64,000 bases of DNA from Burkholderia sp. Nafp2/4-1b (lineage in GTDB: Bacteria; Pseudomonadota; Gammaproteobacteria; Burkholderiales; Burkholderiaceae): positions 266,655-330,654 of the forward strand of contig NZ_ML058619.1 of NCBI RefSeq assembly GCF_003635165.1, in the 5' to 3' direction. This document shows positions 43,584 through 52,282 of this stretch, piece by piece; positions within the stretch are counted from its first letter, which is position 1, and each line of letters opens with the position of its first letter. Position numbers and translations under genes: made by a program. The notes under the pieces are model-generated. The model had not been told where the DNA came from, made no database searches, and saw only the letters and a program-made list of their open reading frames with translations.

Positions 43584-44291
43584 ATGAAGCGCATCGCGTG
43601 TATCGCGCTGCTGCTGGCCAGCCGCGTCGCGCTGGCCGGCACCGTCGATGCCGCGCGCTACGACGCGTTCTGGCTGTGGGCCGGCGTGAAGCCGCAGCAG
43701 GTGGTCAGCGATGCGCGTACCGTCTACGTATTGCAGGGGCAGATCGAAGCGTCGCCGCGCGACGAATCGCAGGTACGCATCATCGCGCAGGGCGTCGCGC
43801 TGCCGCCCGCGCCGAACGCCCGCGTATGGCTCGTCTATCGTGCGCATACGCTGCGCTGGACGCCGCGCGTCACGCAGGTCATGCTCGCGCAGCTCGAGCG
43901 CTGGCGCGCGTCGGGCCGCACGATCACCGGTATCCAGATCGACTTCGACGCGCGCACCCGCCATCTGCAGGACTACCTTGCATTCCTGCGAACGCTGCGC
44001 GAGACGCTGCCCGCCGACTGCCGGCTCAGCATCACGGGGCTGCTGGACTGGAGCAGCCGTATCGATACCGACCAGGTCAACGCGCTCAGGGGGATTGTCG
44101 ACGAAGTGGTCGTGCAGACCTACCAGGGGCGCAGCACGATCCCGGACTATGCGGCCTACCTGCCGCGCGTCGCGCGGCTGCAACTGCCGTTTCGGATCGG
44201 CGTGATCCAGGGTGGCGAGTGGAACGCGCCGCCGTACCTCGCGGCGAATCCGTGGTTCCGCGGCTACGTCGTGTTCCTGCGCAACGACTAG
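43584..44291 (+). CDS. DUF3142 family secreted protein
   Basis: A 235-residue protein with signal sequence MKRIACIALLLASRVALAG and a mature part opening with YDAFWLWAGVKPQQV, which matches the DUF3142 family as I recall it. Further on is a run resembling a TIM-barrel glycosidase-like pattern: GIQIDFDARTRHLQDYLAFL, then LSITGLLDW and DEVVVQTYQG, and finally RIGVIQGGEWN. It may be a glycan-acting enzyme, not confirmed. GGTGAG lies upstream of ATG 43584. It is coupled to the 723-residue gene upstream. Confidence 0.8.
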   Translation: MKRIACIALLLASRVALAGTVDAARYDAFWLWAGVKPQQVVSDARTVYVLQGQIEASPRDESQVRIIAQGVALPPAPNARVWLVYRAHTLRWTPRVTQVMLAQLERWRASGRTITGIQIDFDARTRHLQDYLAFLRTLRETLPADCRLSITGLLDWSSRIDTDQVNALRGIVDEVVVQTYQGRSTIPDYAAYLPRVARLQLPFRIGVIQGGEWNAPPYLAANPWFRGYVVFLRND

Positions 44292-44378
44292 CGGGCGGAA
44301 TCGCAACAACCGCGCCCCCACCCGCGCCACGGCGACGCAGCCCGCCGCAGCGGGCATGCGCCGCCCGGCGTTACGGCA

Positions 44379-45215
44379 TTACGACTGAACGAACGCGAGC
44401 AGGTCGGCGTTCAGCACGTCCGCGTTGACGGTCAGCATCCCGTGCGAGTAGCCCGGATACGTCTTCAGCGTGCCGTTCTTCAGCAGCTTGATCGACTTCA
44501 GCGCCGCATCGGCGATCGGCACGATCTGGTCGTCTTCGCCGTGCAGCACGAGCGTCGGCACCGAAATCGAACGCAGGTCTTCGGTCTGATCGGTTTCCGA
44601 GAACGCCTTGATGCCCTCGTAGTGCGCCTTCGCGCTACCGATCATGCCCTGGCGCCACCAGTTCTGGATCACACCCTGATGCACCGTCGCGCCCGGACGG
44701 TTGAAGCCGTAGAACGGGCCCGACGGCACGTCGAGGAAGAACTGCGCGCGATTGTCGGCGAGCGCCTTGCGGAAGCCGTCGAACACGTCGAGCGGCAGGC
44801 CTTCCGGGTTCGCGTCCGTCTTCAGCATCAGCGGCGGCACCGCGCTGACCAGCACCGCCTTCGCGACGCGGCCGGCCGGCTCGCCGTGGCGAGCCACGTA
44901 GCGTGCGACTTCGCCGCCGCCGGTCGAGTGGCCGATGTGGACGGCATTGCGCAGGTCGAGCGCCTCGACCACCGCGAATGCGTCGGCTGCGTAGTGATCC
45001 ATGTCATGGCCGTCCGAAACCTGTGACGACCGGCCGTGGCCGCGGCGGTCGTGCGCGATCACGCGATAGCCTTTCTGGACGAAGAACAGCATCTGGGCAT
45101 CCCAGTCGTCGGAAGACAGCGGCCAGCCATGATGGAACATGATCGGCTGTGCATCCTTCGAGCCCCAATCCTTGTAGAAGATCTCGACGTTATCCTTCGT
45201 GGTGATGGTCGGCAT
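44379..45215 (-). CDS. Alpha/beta hydrolase (non-heme chloroperoxidase-like)
   Basis: A 278-residue alpha/beta hydrolase. Landmarks are MFHHGWPLSSDDWDAQ (oxyanion region), the nucleophile elbow GHSTGGG with Ser97, the acid in LVLHGEDDQIVP and His in YSHGM. This pattern is typical of cofactor-free haloperoxidase/esterases. It has no signal peptide and is probably cytoplasmic. The start MPTITTKDN is chosen because GGAG precedes it and the longer frame adds 37 unconserved residues. It converges on the DUF3142 gene. Confidence 0.9.
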   Translation of the reverse strand: MPTITTKDNVEIFYKDWGSKDAQPIMFHHGWPLSSDDWDAQMLFFVQKGYRVIAHDRRGHGRSSQVSDGHDMDHYAADAFAVVEALDLRNAVHIGHSTGGGEVARYVARHGEPAGRVAKAVLVSAVPPLMLKTDANPEGLPLDVFDGFRKALADNRAQFFLDVPSGPFYGFNRPGATVHQGVIQNWWRQGMIGSAKAHYEGIKAFSETDQTEDLRSISVPTLVLHGEDDQIVPIADAALKSIKLLKNGTLKTYPGYSHGMLTVNADVLNADLLAFVQS

Positions 45216-45414
45216 GGCTGCAGGCTCCTGTTGAGGTAGGTGAACATCGCGTGCCGGCCGGCCGCCCGGACGGGCGCCGGCGACGAACCGCGACGCGGCG
45301 GCACACCGCGTCGGTCGATCCAGCACCCCACGTTGTAGCGGAAAACCGCGACGGTGTCATGAAGTTGATGAGGGGGCTTGCTCGCGGCCCGGCGCATGAC
45401 CGGTTGGACACGCG

Positions 45415-46248
45415 TCAACCGTCCGTGGACACGGTCACCGCCTCCCATGCACCCAGCTCGTCTTCGAGCGCCGACCATTTGGCCCGCACGAGCCCGAGCG
45501 CATCGCTGCCAAGCAACAGATGTGCCGGCGGATGCTCGGCCGCAATCACCGCCAGCATCGCGTGGGCGGCCTTGGCCGGGTCGCCCGGCTGCCGGCCGCT
45601 CTTCTCCTCGCGCGCCCGGCGAATCGGATCGAAGAGCGCGTCGTAATCGGCGATCGAGCGCGGCGTGCGCGTCATCGAGCGGCCGGCCCAGTCGGTGCGG
45701 AACGAGCCCGGCGCCACCGCGGTCACCGCGATGCCGAATGGCGCGAGCTCCTTGCCGAGCGTTTCGGAAATGCCTTCCAGCGCGAACTTGCTGCCGCAGT
45801 AGTACGCGATGCCCGGCATCGTGATGTGACCGCCCATCGACGTGATGTTCAGGATGCGGCCGCGCCGGCGTTCGCGCATGAACGGCACGACGGCCTTCAT
45901 CATCGCGACGGCGCCGAACACGTTCACGTCGAACTGTCGGCGCATTTCCGCCAGCGGCGACTCCTCCATGATGCCTTCGTGCCCGTAGCCCGCGTTATTC
46001 ACCAGCACGTCGACGGGGCCGACGGTCGCCTCGATGTCCGCGACGACGCCGTCGATGCGATCGAAGTCGGTCACGTCGAGCACGCGCCCGATGGCCGCCT
46101 GCGCGGACAGCGCTTCGAATGCGCGCATTGCTTCTTCGCTTCTCACGGTGCCGACCACCGTATGACCCGCGGCCAGCGCTTCCCGCGCAAGCGCCCGGCC
46201 GAAGCCGCTGCTGACGCCGGTGATGAGCATGATGTTGCCGGATGCCAT
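45415..46248 (-). CDS. Short-chain dehydrogenase/reductase
   Basis: A 277-residue SDR oxidoreductase. TGVSSGFGRAL near the N-terminus is the nucleotide-binding motif TGxxxGxG, then NNAGYGHEG, and the active-site Ser/Tyr/Lys in ITSMGG and YYCGSKFAL. The substrate is unknown. ATG 46248 is chosen; GTG 46254 is two codons upstream. It diverges from an AraC-family regulator 93 bases away, which probably controls it. Confidence 0.92.
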   Translation of the reverse strand: MASGNIMLITGVSSGFGRALAREALAAGHTVVGTVRSEEAMRAFEALSAQAAIGRVLDVTDFDRIDGVVADIEATVGPVDVLVNNAGYGHEGIMEESPLAEMRRQFDVNVFGAVAMMKAVVPFMRERRRGRILNITSMGGHITMPGIAYYCGSKFALEGISETLGKELAPFGIAVTAVAPGSFRTDWAGRSMTRTPRSIADYDALFDPIRRAREEKSGRQPGDPAKAAHAMLAVIAAEHPPAHLLLGSDALGLVRAKWSALEDELGAWEAVTVSTDG

Positions 46249-46341
46249 GTGCACTTCTCCCGAATGTCGATCGAAGGTGCATACTAGTCTGACGAACTAC
46301 GCCGATTAAGCCCGATTCCGCTGATTTCCTTGCACAAAACT

Positions 46342-47313
46342 ATGAGCGCCGTACCTTCCCCGTCACGAGCGCAGTCGCTGCCCGCGCGCCGGCGCGAACG
46401 CCTGATCGCGCTGCTGCACGCGCTGGCGCCGGACGAGGGCTACAACCTGACCGCGCTGCCGAGCGTGCGCGTGCTGCGGTCGAACCGCGCGCTGTCGCGC
46501 ACGCCGGTGCTGTACGACCCGGGCATCGTGATCGTCTGCCAGGGCCGCAAGCGCGGCTACTTCGGCGGCGAATGCTATCTGTACGACGAGAATCACTATC
46601 TGGCCGTGTCGGTGCCCGTGCCGTTCAGCATGGAAACCGACGCCACGGCGGAGCACCCGCTGCTCGCACTGTATCTGCACCTCGACTTCTCGCTGGCCGC
46701 CGAACTGGCCGCGCAGATCGACAGGGCAGGCTGTGCGGAGCCCGTGCAGGCGCCGAAGAGCATGATGTCGACGCCGATGGACGACGCGATGCAGGCCACC
46801 GTGCTGCGTTTCGTCGAGGCGATGCAGCGGCCGCTCGAGGCGACGGTGCTCGGCCCCGGGCTGCTGCGCGAACTCTATTTCCGCGTGCTCACCGGCGCGC
46901 AGGGCAGCGCGATGCGCAGCGCGCTGGCGATGCGCGGCCAGTTCGGCCGGATCGGCCGCGCGTTGCGCCTGATCCACGCCGACTACGCGAAAGCGCTCGA
47001 CATCGCGCGACTGGCGGCGGAAGCCGGCATGAGCGCACCGAGCTTCTACAGCCACTTCAAGGCGGTCACGCAGGTATCGCCGATGCAGTACCTGAAGTCG
47101 ACGCGGCTGCATCAGGCGCGCCTGTTGATGGTGCGTCAGGACCTGACGGCCGAAGCGGCCGCGTATGCGGTCGGTTATACAAGCCCGTCGCAGTTCAGCC
47201 GGGAATTCAAGCGGCTGTTCGGGCTCACGCCCGCGCAGGAGACAAAGCGCATGCGCGCGCAGTTCGCGATTCCGGCGGCGTTCGAGGGTGCGGTGTTCGT
47301 GTCGTCGCATTGA
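46342..47313 (+). CDS. AraC-family regulator
   Basis: A 323-residue regulator with the N-terminal AraC type-1 domain (landmarks TPVLYDPGIVIVCQGRKRG and HYLAVSVPVPFSMET) and a C-terminal double HTH: IARLAAEAGMSAPSFYSHFKAVTQVSPMQYLK and then YTSPSQFSREFKRLFGLTP. ATG 46342 is used; a TTG four codons upstream is possible. It lies 93 bases from the divergent SDR gene, the likely target, as is common for this subgroup. Confidence 0.9.
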   Translation: MSAVPSPSRAQSLPARRRERLIALLHALAPDEGYNLTALPSVRVLRSNRALSRTPVLYDPGIVIVCQGRKRGYFGGECYLYDENHYLAVSVPVPFSMETDATAEHPLLALYLHLDFSLAAELAAQIDRAGCAEPVQAPKSMMSTPMDDAMQATVLRFVEAMQRPLEATVLGPGLLRELYFRVLTGAQGSAMRSALAMRGQFGRIGRALRLIHADYAKALDIARLAAEAGMSAPSFYSHFKAVTQVSPMQYLKSTRLHQARLLMVRQDLTAEAAAYAVGYTSPSQFSREFKRLFGLTPAQETKRMRAQFAIPAAFEGAVFVSSH

Positions 47314-47440
47314 GCGGCAAGCCGCGAGCCACCGGTGTGTCCGTCGCCGGCCCGATGCCTGCTGCCCAGACGCGTATTCGACGCAATGTGTCCGGCAGAA
47401 TGGAGGATCGTGCCGACGCATCCCGATACGCGACGGATGC

Positions 47441-47845
47441 GATACAGGCGTGGACCAACTGCTGGTCGCCGTCAAGAACCCCGCGGCCGCACGCCGTGCC
47501 CAGCCCAATAGCGCCCTCCTCGATATCTGGCCGACCAGCAGCCTCGGTCGCAAGACCGCCTATGTGTTCGCTTTCGACAGGCATCGTCCCGATACCGTCG
47601 TGGCCCGCTATTTCTTTGCGAAGCAGGATGGCGGCATGTCGGAAGACCCGGGCACCGGGTCGGCCTGCGCGAACCTCGGCGGCTGGCTGCTTGCCGCCGG
47701 TCATACGCTACCCGCCACGTTTCGGATCGAACAGGGGGAAGCCGTCGGCCGGCCTTGCCTGCTGCGGTTGTCGGTCAGCGAGCGGGGCGCGATCAGCGTC
47801 GGCGGTCGCGTGGTGGAGCTCGGGCGCGGCGTGATCAACGTGTAG
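47441..47845 (+). pseudogene. PhzF-family isomerase remnant, C-terminal half only
   Basis: In frame from 47441 to the TAG at 47843, the residues GVDQLLVAVKNPAAARR, then AYVFAFDRHR, VARYFFAKQDG, EDPGTGSACANLGGWL and QGEAVGRP match the C-terminal domain of phenazine-biosynthesis PhzF proteins (about 290 residues). The N-terminal half, which holds the catalytic Glu, is missing: upstream is the 3' end of the AraC gene and unrelated sequence. There is no start codon with a ribosome-binding site. It is a decayed fragment and probably makes no functional protein. Confidence 0.75.
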
Positions 47846-47941
47846 CGGGAGGTGTTCGCCGCGCCGGGCGCGGTACCCGCGTCTCGCGACACGCGGTACG
47901 CGACTACCCGCGCGACATGCGCAATCCGGGCGGCCGTCGTT

Positions 47942-49105
47942 TCACCGCGCGCCGACCTTCCACACCGTCACCTCGTGCAGCGTCTGCCCCGGCTTGAGCA
48001 CGGTCGTCGGGAACGACGGATGATTCGGCGAATCCGGGAAATGCTCGGCTTCCAGCGCGAACGCGTCGGTCTGCCGGTAAACCGTCCCGCCCTTGCCCGC
48101 GACGCTGCCGTTCAGCCCGTTTGACGTATAGAACTGCAGCCCCGGCTGCGTCGTGTACACCTCGAGAAGCCGCCCCGACGCCGGATCGTACGCACGCGCG
48201 GCAAACGCGGGCGCCGCTTGGCCGCCCTGGTCGAGCACCCAGTTCTGGTCGTAGCCGTGCGCGCTGACGAGCTGCGCATAACCGTCGCGCAGATGTGCGC
48301 CGATCGGCGTCAACTCGCGCAAGTCCATCGGCGTGCCCGTCACGCTCGCCAGTTGCCCCGTCGGAATCGACGCGGCGTCGGTCGGCGTGAAGCGCGACGC
48401 GGCGATCTCGATCAACTGCCGCTCGATACTGCCGGCGCCCTGCCCCGCCAGGTTGAAATAGCTGTGGTTCGTGAGGTTGACCACCGTGTCCTTGTCCGTG
48501 GTCGCACGGTAGTCGATGCGGATCAGGTTGTCGCGGGTGAGCGTGTACGTCACGTCCGTCGTCAACGTGCCGGGGAAGCCGTTCTCGCCGTCCGGGCTCG
48601 TGTAGCGCAGCGTCACGCTCGCACCGTTGCCGTCCCGGTGTGTGCCGGTCACCGTCCACACCTTCGCGTCGAAACTGTCGGGGCCGCCATGCAGCGTATT
48701 CGGCGGATCGTTGACGGGCAACGTCCATGTGTTGTCGTCGAGCGTGAAGCGCCCATGTGCGATGCGGTTCGCATAGCGGCCGATCAATGCGCCGAAATGG
48801 ATGTTGCCGTTGTGCGCTTCGTAGTCGCGCAGCGGATCGAAGCCGAGCACGATGTCCGCGACCTTGCCCGTGCGATCCGGTACCTCGAGTGTCGTTACGA
48901 TGCCGCCGTACGTGATGACCTTCAGCGTCACGCCGCGCGCATTGGCCAGCGTGTACTGACTCACCGCTTGCCCGGCCGCGGTCGTGCCGTAATCCGCGCG
49001 GCTGATCGATACGTCGGGTGATGCAGATGCGGCACGCGCGAGCGCGCAGAACGTTGTGCATGCACACAATGCGAGCACCGGGTGCCACAGCCTGAGTCGG
49101 TTCAT
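47942..49105 (-). CDS. galM: Aldose 1-epimerase, exported
   Basis: A 387-residue GalM-family mutarotase interconverting alpha and beta anomers of aldoses. An N-terminal signal (MNRLRLWHPVLALCACTTFCALARA) exports it, so it acts in the periplasm. Family landmarks include ITYGGIVTTLEVPDR, IGRYANRIAHGRF, NTLHGGPDSFD, VVNLTNHSYFNLAG (catalytic His) and LEVYTTQPGLQFYTSN. The length is normal for periplasmic forms. No sugar operon flanks it. Confidence 0.93.
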   Translation of the reverse strand: MNRLRLWHPVLALCACTTFCALARAASASPDVSISRADYGTTAAGQAVSQYTLANARGVTLKVITYGGIVTTLEVPDRTGKVADIVLGFDPLRDYEAHNGNIHFGALIGRYANRIAHGRFTLDDNTWTLPVNDPPNTLHGGPDSFDAKVWTVTGTHRDGNGASVTLRYTSPDGENGFPGTLTTDVTYTLTRDNLIRIDYRATTDKDTVVNLTNHSYFNLAGQGAGSIERQLIEIAASRFTPTDAASIPTGQLASVTGTPMDLRELTPIGAHLRDGYAQLVSAHGYDQNWVLDQGGQAAPAFAARAYDPASGRLLEVYTTQPGLQFYTSNGLNGSVAGKGGTVYRQTDAFALEAEHFPDSPNHPSFPTTVLKPGQTLHEVTVWKVGAR

Positions 49106-49417
49106 GGGAAGCCTCGGAAGCGGGTTCGTTCGTGGCGACGCGCAATCTGTATGCCTGCGCGATGCGCGGCGAAACGTCGAGCAAACGGCTTGGGGATATC
49201 GATGCTCGGTGCGTCGACGCGATCGCTCGATCGCTCGATCGATCGAGAGTGCGTGCGTGATCGCGCTCGCGATGCTGGAGTCCGGCGCGACGCGGCTAGG
49301 GACGCGCTCGGGGATGGCGATCGTGACCGGTCAGCACATGAACGAAGGCGCGTACTGACCCACATCGGGTCGTGCCGCGCAGCTCTCCGATTCGCTCAAT
49401 GACGCGCGGCGGCCCGC
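49106..49417. other. Intergenic, no gene
   Basis: About 310 bases between the epimerase start and the LysR stop. The only structure seen is a short tandem run of CGATCGCT at 49220-49235 with a diverged third copy to 49243. Frames in it are shadows of GC-rich DNA. Confidence 0.4.
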
Positions 49418-50341
49418 CTATTGCGCCCCGCTCGCACCCGGAGTCAGCGCCGCGATGCGTTCGCGCAACCGCGGTGCGACGAAATCGAGGAACGCGCGCA
49501 GCTTCAACGGCATCGGCGCCTGCCCCTTGTGGACGAGGCTGACCGGCAGCGGCTGCGATTCGAACGCATCGAGCACCACGTCGAGCGTGCGATCGCGCAA
49601 CGCCTGCGCGACCTGGTACGACAGCACGCGGATCAGCCCCACGCCAAGCACCGCCGCATCGATGGCCGCCTCGGCCGTGTTGACGGCGAAGCGCGAATGG
49701 ACGGGCACCGTGAGTTCGCCCTTCTCGCCGTCGAACACCCACGCGCGCCGCGAGGCCAGCACTTCGAACGTGATGCATTGATGCCGCGCCAGATCGGCGG
49801 GCTCGGCGGGCACACCATGCGCCGCGAGGTACGCGGGACTTGCGCAGATCACGCGACGCACGCTGCCGACTCGCGTCGCCATGAAGCTGCTGTCGGGCAG
49901 TTCCCCGATCCGCAGCGCAACGTCGATCTGCTCTTCCATCAGATGCGTGACGCGATCCGTCAGCACCAGCCGCACGTCGATCGCTGGATAGTGGGCGAGA
50001 AACGCAGCCACCACCGGCACGATGTGCAGGCGTCCGAACACGATCGGCGCGGTGACGATCAGCTCGCCGCGCGGCGCCGCGTACTCGCCGGTAGCCGCGC
50101 GTTCGGTTTCCGCGATGTCGTCGAGAATGCGCCGGCAATTGGCCACATACGATTCGCCCGCCTCGGTCAACGACAGCTGCCGTGTGGTGCGATGCAACAG
50201 CCGCGTGTTCAGGTAGGACTCGAGATCCTGGATCTTGCGGCTGACGGTCGCCAGCGGAATGCCGAGCTGCCGCGCGGCGGCCGACATGCTTCCGGCATCG
50301 ATCACGGCCACCAGCAGCGACATCGCCTCCAGACGGTTCAT
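49418..50341 (-). CDS. LysR-family regulator
   Basis: A 307-residue LysR regulator: HTH residues about 1-60 (MNRLEAMSLLVAVIDAGSMSAAARQLGIPLATVSRKIQDLE, landmarks SMSAAARQLGIPLATVSRKI), effector domain after residue 85. ATG 50341 is the natural start. It diverges from an MFS gene at 50476; the gap has a rough inverted repeat, so it probably regulates that transporter. Confidence 0.92.
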   Translation of the reverse strand: MNRLEAMSLLVAVIDAGSMSAAARQLGIPLATVSRKIQDLESYLNTRLLHRTTRQLSLTEAGESYVANCRRILDDIAETERAATGEYAAPRGELIVTAPIVFGRLHIVPVVAAFLAHYPAIDVRLVLTDRVTHLMEEQIDVALRIGELPDSSFMATRVGSVRRVICASPAYLAAHGVPAEPADLARHQCITFEVLASRRAWVFDGEKGELTVPVHSRFAVNTAEAAIDAAVLGVGLIRVLSYQVAQALRDRTLDVVLDAFESQPLPVSLVHKGQAPMPLKLRAFLDFVAPRLRERIAALTPGASGAQ

Positions 50342-50360
50342 GCGTCCTCTCGAATTTCGG

Positions 50361-50393
50361 AAAGATGATTCCAGATTCTGCTGGATTATCTTT
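50361..50393. promoter_or_regulatory. Operator-like repeat in LysR/MFS gap
   Basis: AAAGAT (50361) and ATCTTT (50388-50393) are outer arms, with inner CCAG and CTGG (50371 and 50381) one base off symmetry. It lies 20-52 bases upstream of the LysR start and is a reasonable LysR site. Confidence 0.4.
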
Positions 50394-50475
50394 CTACGAG
50401 CAAGGCGATACGCTCCTTTCGACGATCACGGCAACCGCCACCTGCGATGCCCGACCGCCACGAAAGGAGTCCGCC

Positions 50476-51687
50476 ATGAACGAATTACCCGCCGCCTCGG
50501 GCATGCCGCACACTGCGGCGGCCGTACCGCATGCCGCCGCGTCGCGCGGCAGGATCGTCGCGATGGCCGCCATCGCCGGCGCGGTGGTGACCAACATCTA
50601 TTGCACGCAACCGATCCTGCCGTTAATCGCCGAAGGCATGCATGCCGCCCCGGCGACCGCCGCGCTGGTGGCCGGCGCGGCGCTGTTCGGCTTCGCGACC
50701 GGGCTGGCGCTGCTGCTGCCGCTCGGCGACCGCTACGACCGGCGGGCCCTGGTGCTGGGCCAGATCGCGCTCGCCTTCGCGTTCGCGGTCGCCGCGGCGC
50801 TGGCGCCGGGTGTCTGGACACTGATCGGTGCCGCGTTCGCGCTCGGTGTGGTGAGTTGCGTCCCGCAGCAGCTGGTGCCGTTCGCGGCCGTGATGTCGAC
50901 GCCCGACGAACGTGGCCGCAATGTCGGCACGGTCGTCACCGGCATCATGGTCGGCATCCTGCTCGGCCGCGCGGTCAGCGGCCTGATCGCCGCGCACTAC
51001 GGCTGGCGCGCGGTGTATGGCGTCGAGGCCGCCGCGATGGTGCCGGTCGGCATCGCCGCCGCCGCACTGCTGCCGCGTGGCGTGCCGAGCACCACGCTGT
51101 CCTATGGCCGGCTGCTCGTGTCGCTGTGGACGCTGGCGCGCACGCATCGCCCGATCCGCGAATCGATGATCGTGCAGGCGCTGTTGTGGGCCGCGTTCAA
51201 TGCGTTCTGGGTCAATCTCGCGACGCTGCTCGCCGACGGCCCCTGGCGCCTCGGCAGCGCGTGGGCCGGCGGATTCGGCCTCATCGGCGCGGCGGGCGCA
51301 CTGGCTGCCACGATCGGCGGCCGGGCGTCGGACCGGATCGGCACGCGGCGCGTGATCGGTCTGGGCATCGCGATCGTCATGCTCGCGTACCTGATCCTGA
51401 TCGGCGCCGGCAGCTCACTCACATTGCTCGTGGTCGGCGTGGTCGTACTCGACATCGGCGTGCAGGCCGGCCTGGTCGCGAACCAGACGCGCGCGTTCGC
51501 CGCCGATCCGAAAGCACAGGGCCGCATCAACAGCCTCTACATGACCGCCACGTTCATCGGCGGCGCGCTCGGCGCAACCGTCAGCGGCGCGCTGATGGCC
51601 CGCTTCGGCTGGCACGGCGTGGTCGCATTCGGCATCGCGGCCGCCGTCGCCGCCGCCGTCGTGCACCGTTGCGTCGGGCGGCGCTGA
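50476..51687 (+). CDS. MFS transporter
   Basis: A 403-residue inner-membrane protein with about 12 spans. Landmarks are TNIYCTQPILPLIAEGM in span 1, PLGDRYDRRALVLGQ in the loop 2-3 position, VTGIMVGILLGRAVSGLIA and a second-half loop RASDRIGTRRVIGLG. It is a drug- or metabolite-efflux type; the substrate is unknown. AAAGGAG precedes ATG 50476. An ArsR-type regulator follows 11 bases after its stop, and a LysR regulator diverges from it. Confidence 0.9.
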   Translation: MNELPAASGMPHTAAAVPHAAASRGRIVAMAAIAGAVVTNIYCTQPILPLIAEGMHAAPATAALVAGAALFGFATGLALLLPLGDRYDRRALVLGQIALAFAFAVAAALAPGVWTLIGAAFALGVVSCVPQQLVPFAAVMSTPDERGRNVGTVVTGIMVGILLGRAVSGLIAAHYGWRAVYGVEAAAMVPVGIAAAALLPRGVPSTTLSYGRLLVSLWTLARTHRPIRESMIVQALLWAAFNAFWVNLATLLADGPWRLGSAWAGGFGLIGAAGALAATIGGRASDRIGTRRVIGLGIAIVMLAYLILIGAGSSLTLLVVGVVVLDIGVQAGLVANQTRAFAADPKAQGRINSLYMTATFIGGALGATVSGALMARFGWHGVVAFGIAAAVAAAVVHRCVGRR

Positions 51688-51698
51688 GACCGCGCGCA

Positions 51699-51998
51699 AT
51701 GATCGATCTCGATCGCGCCCACAAGGCGCTCGCGCATCCGTTCCGGCGCGACGTGCTGCGCTGGCTGAAGTCGCCGGAGACCTTTCCCGATGCAGCGCGC
51801 CTCCACTCGTGTCACGGTGCACCGCTGTCGTCGATCGTGGCGCGCAGCGGGCTGTCCCAATCGACCGTGTCGGCCCATATCGCGCTGCTGCGCGATGCCG
51901 GCCTGATCGTCGCGACACCCGTCGGCCAGTGGATCTTCGTTGCGCGCGACGACGCTGCCATCGCCACGTTCGTCGCCCGGGTCGCCAGCGAGCTGTGA
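51699..51998 (+). CDS. ArsR-family winged-helix regulator
   Basis: A 99-residue winged-helix protein starting MIDLDRAHKALAHPFRRDVLRWLK. The recognition helix region is GLSQSTVSAHIALLRDAGLI, typical of ArsR. Metal-binding Cys pairs of true arsenic sensors are not evident; one Cys-His occurs in HSCHG. It is 11 bases downstream of the MFS gene, so probably an autoregulated operon partner. A terminator follows at 52082. Confidence 0.88.
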   Translation: MIDLDRAHKALAHPFRRDVLRWLKSPETFPDAARLHSCHGAPLSSIVARSGLSQSTVSAHIALLRDAGLIVATPVGQWIFVARDDAAIATFVARVASEL

Positions 51999-52081
51999 CG
52001 CGGTCGACGGCGCCCCGTCGCGGGGCGGGCCGCGGCACGCGCCTTCGTGAAACGGGCGTCGCGCGCTCATCGGATACGTAC

Positions 52082-52107
52082 GCCGACGGCTGCTCCGTCG
52101 GCTTTTT
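52082..52107 (+). terminator. Rho-independent terminator after the ArsR gene
   Basis: GCCGACGG and CCGTCGGC form a perfect 8-bp stem around CTGCT, followed by TTTTT. It lies about 80 bases past the ArsR stop and separates this operon from the efflux operon. Confidence 0.93.
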
Positions 52108-52143
52108 AACGACCCACCCTCTCATTTTTAGAGAACATGATTC

Positions 52144-52186
52144 CCGATAAAGCGCAATTATCGGCAAATCATGAAGGATGTATCGT
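52144..52186 (+). promoter_or_regulatory. Palindromic operator and promoter of the emr operon
   Basis: CCGATAA, seven bases, TTATCGG (52144-52164) is a perfect 21-bp palindrome. Its right arm begins TTATCG, 17 bases from TATCGT (52181-52186), a possible -35/-10 pair. A TetR- or MarR-type repressor binding here would block the efflux operon; no such regulator gene is adjacent. Confidence 0.5.
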
Positions 52187-52282
52187 GCTTTCACGACGGC
52201 AGCAGTGTGACGGCGACACGCCGGCACCCCGCCATCCGCATCGATTCCGTTTCGTCCGAACCCATTGGAGCCGCTCGACATC

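Noticed and set aside
49220..49243. Short tandem CGATCGCT units as a possible repeat array
   Set aside because: Only two perfect copies and one diverged copy; too short for CRISPR, VNTR or an operator claim.
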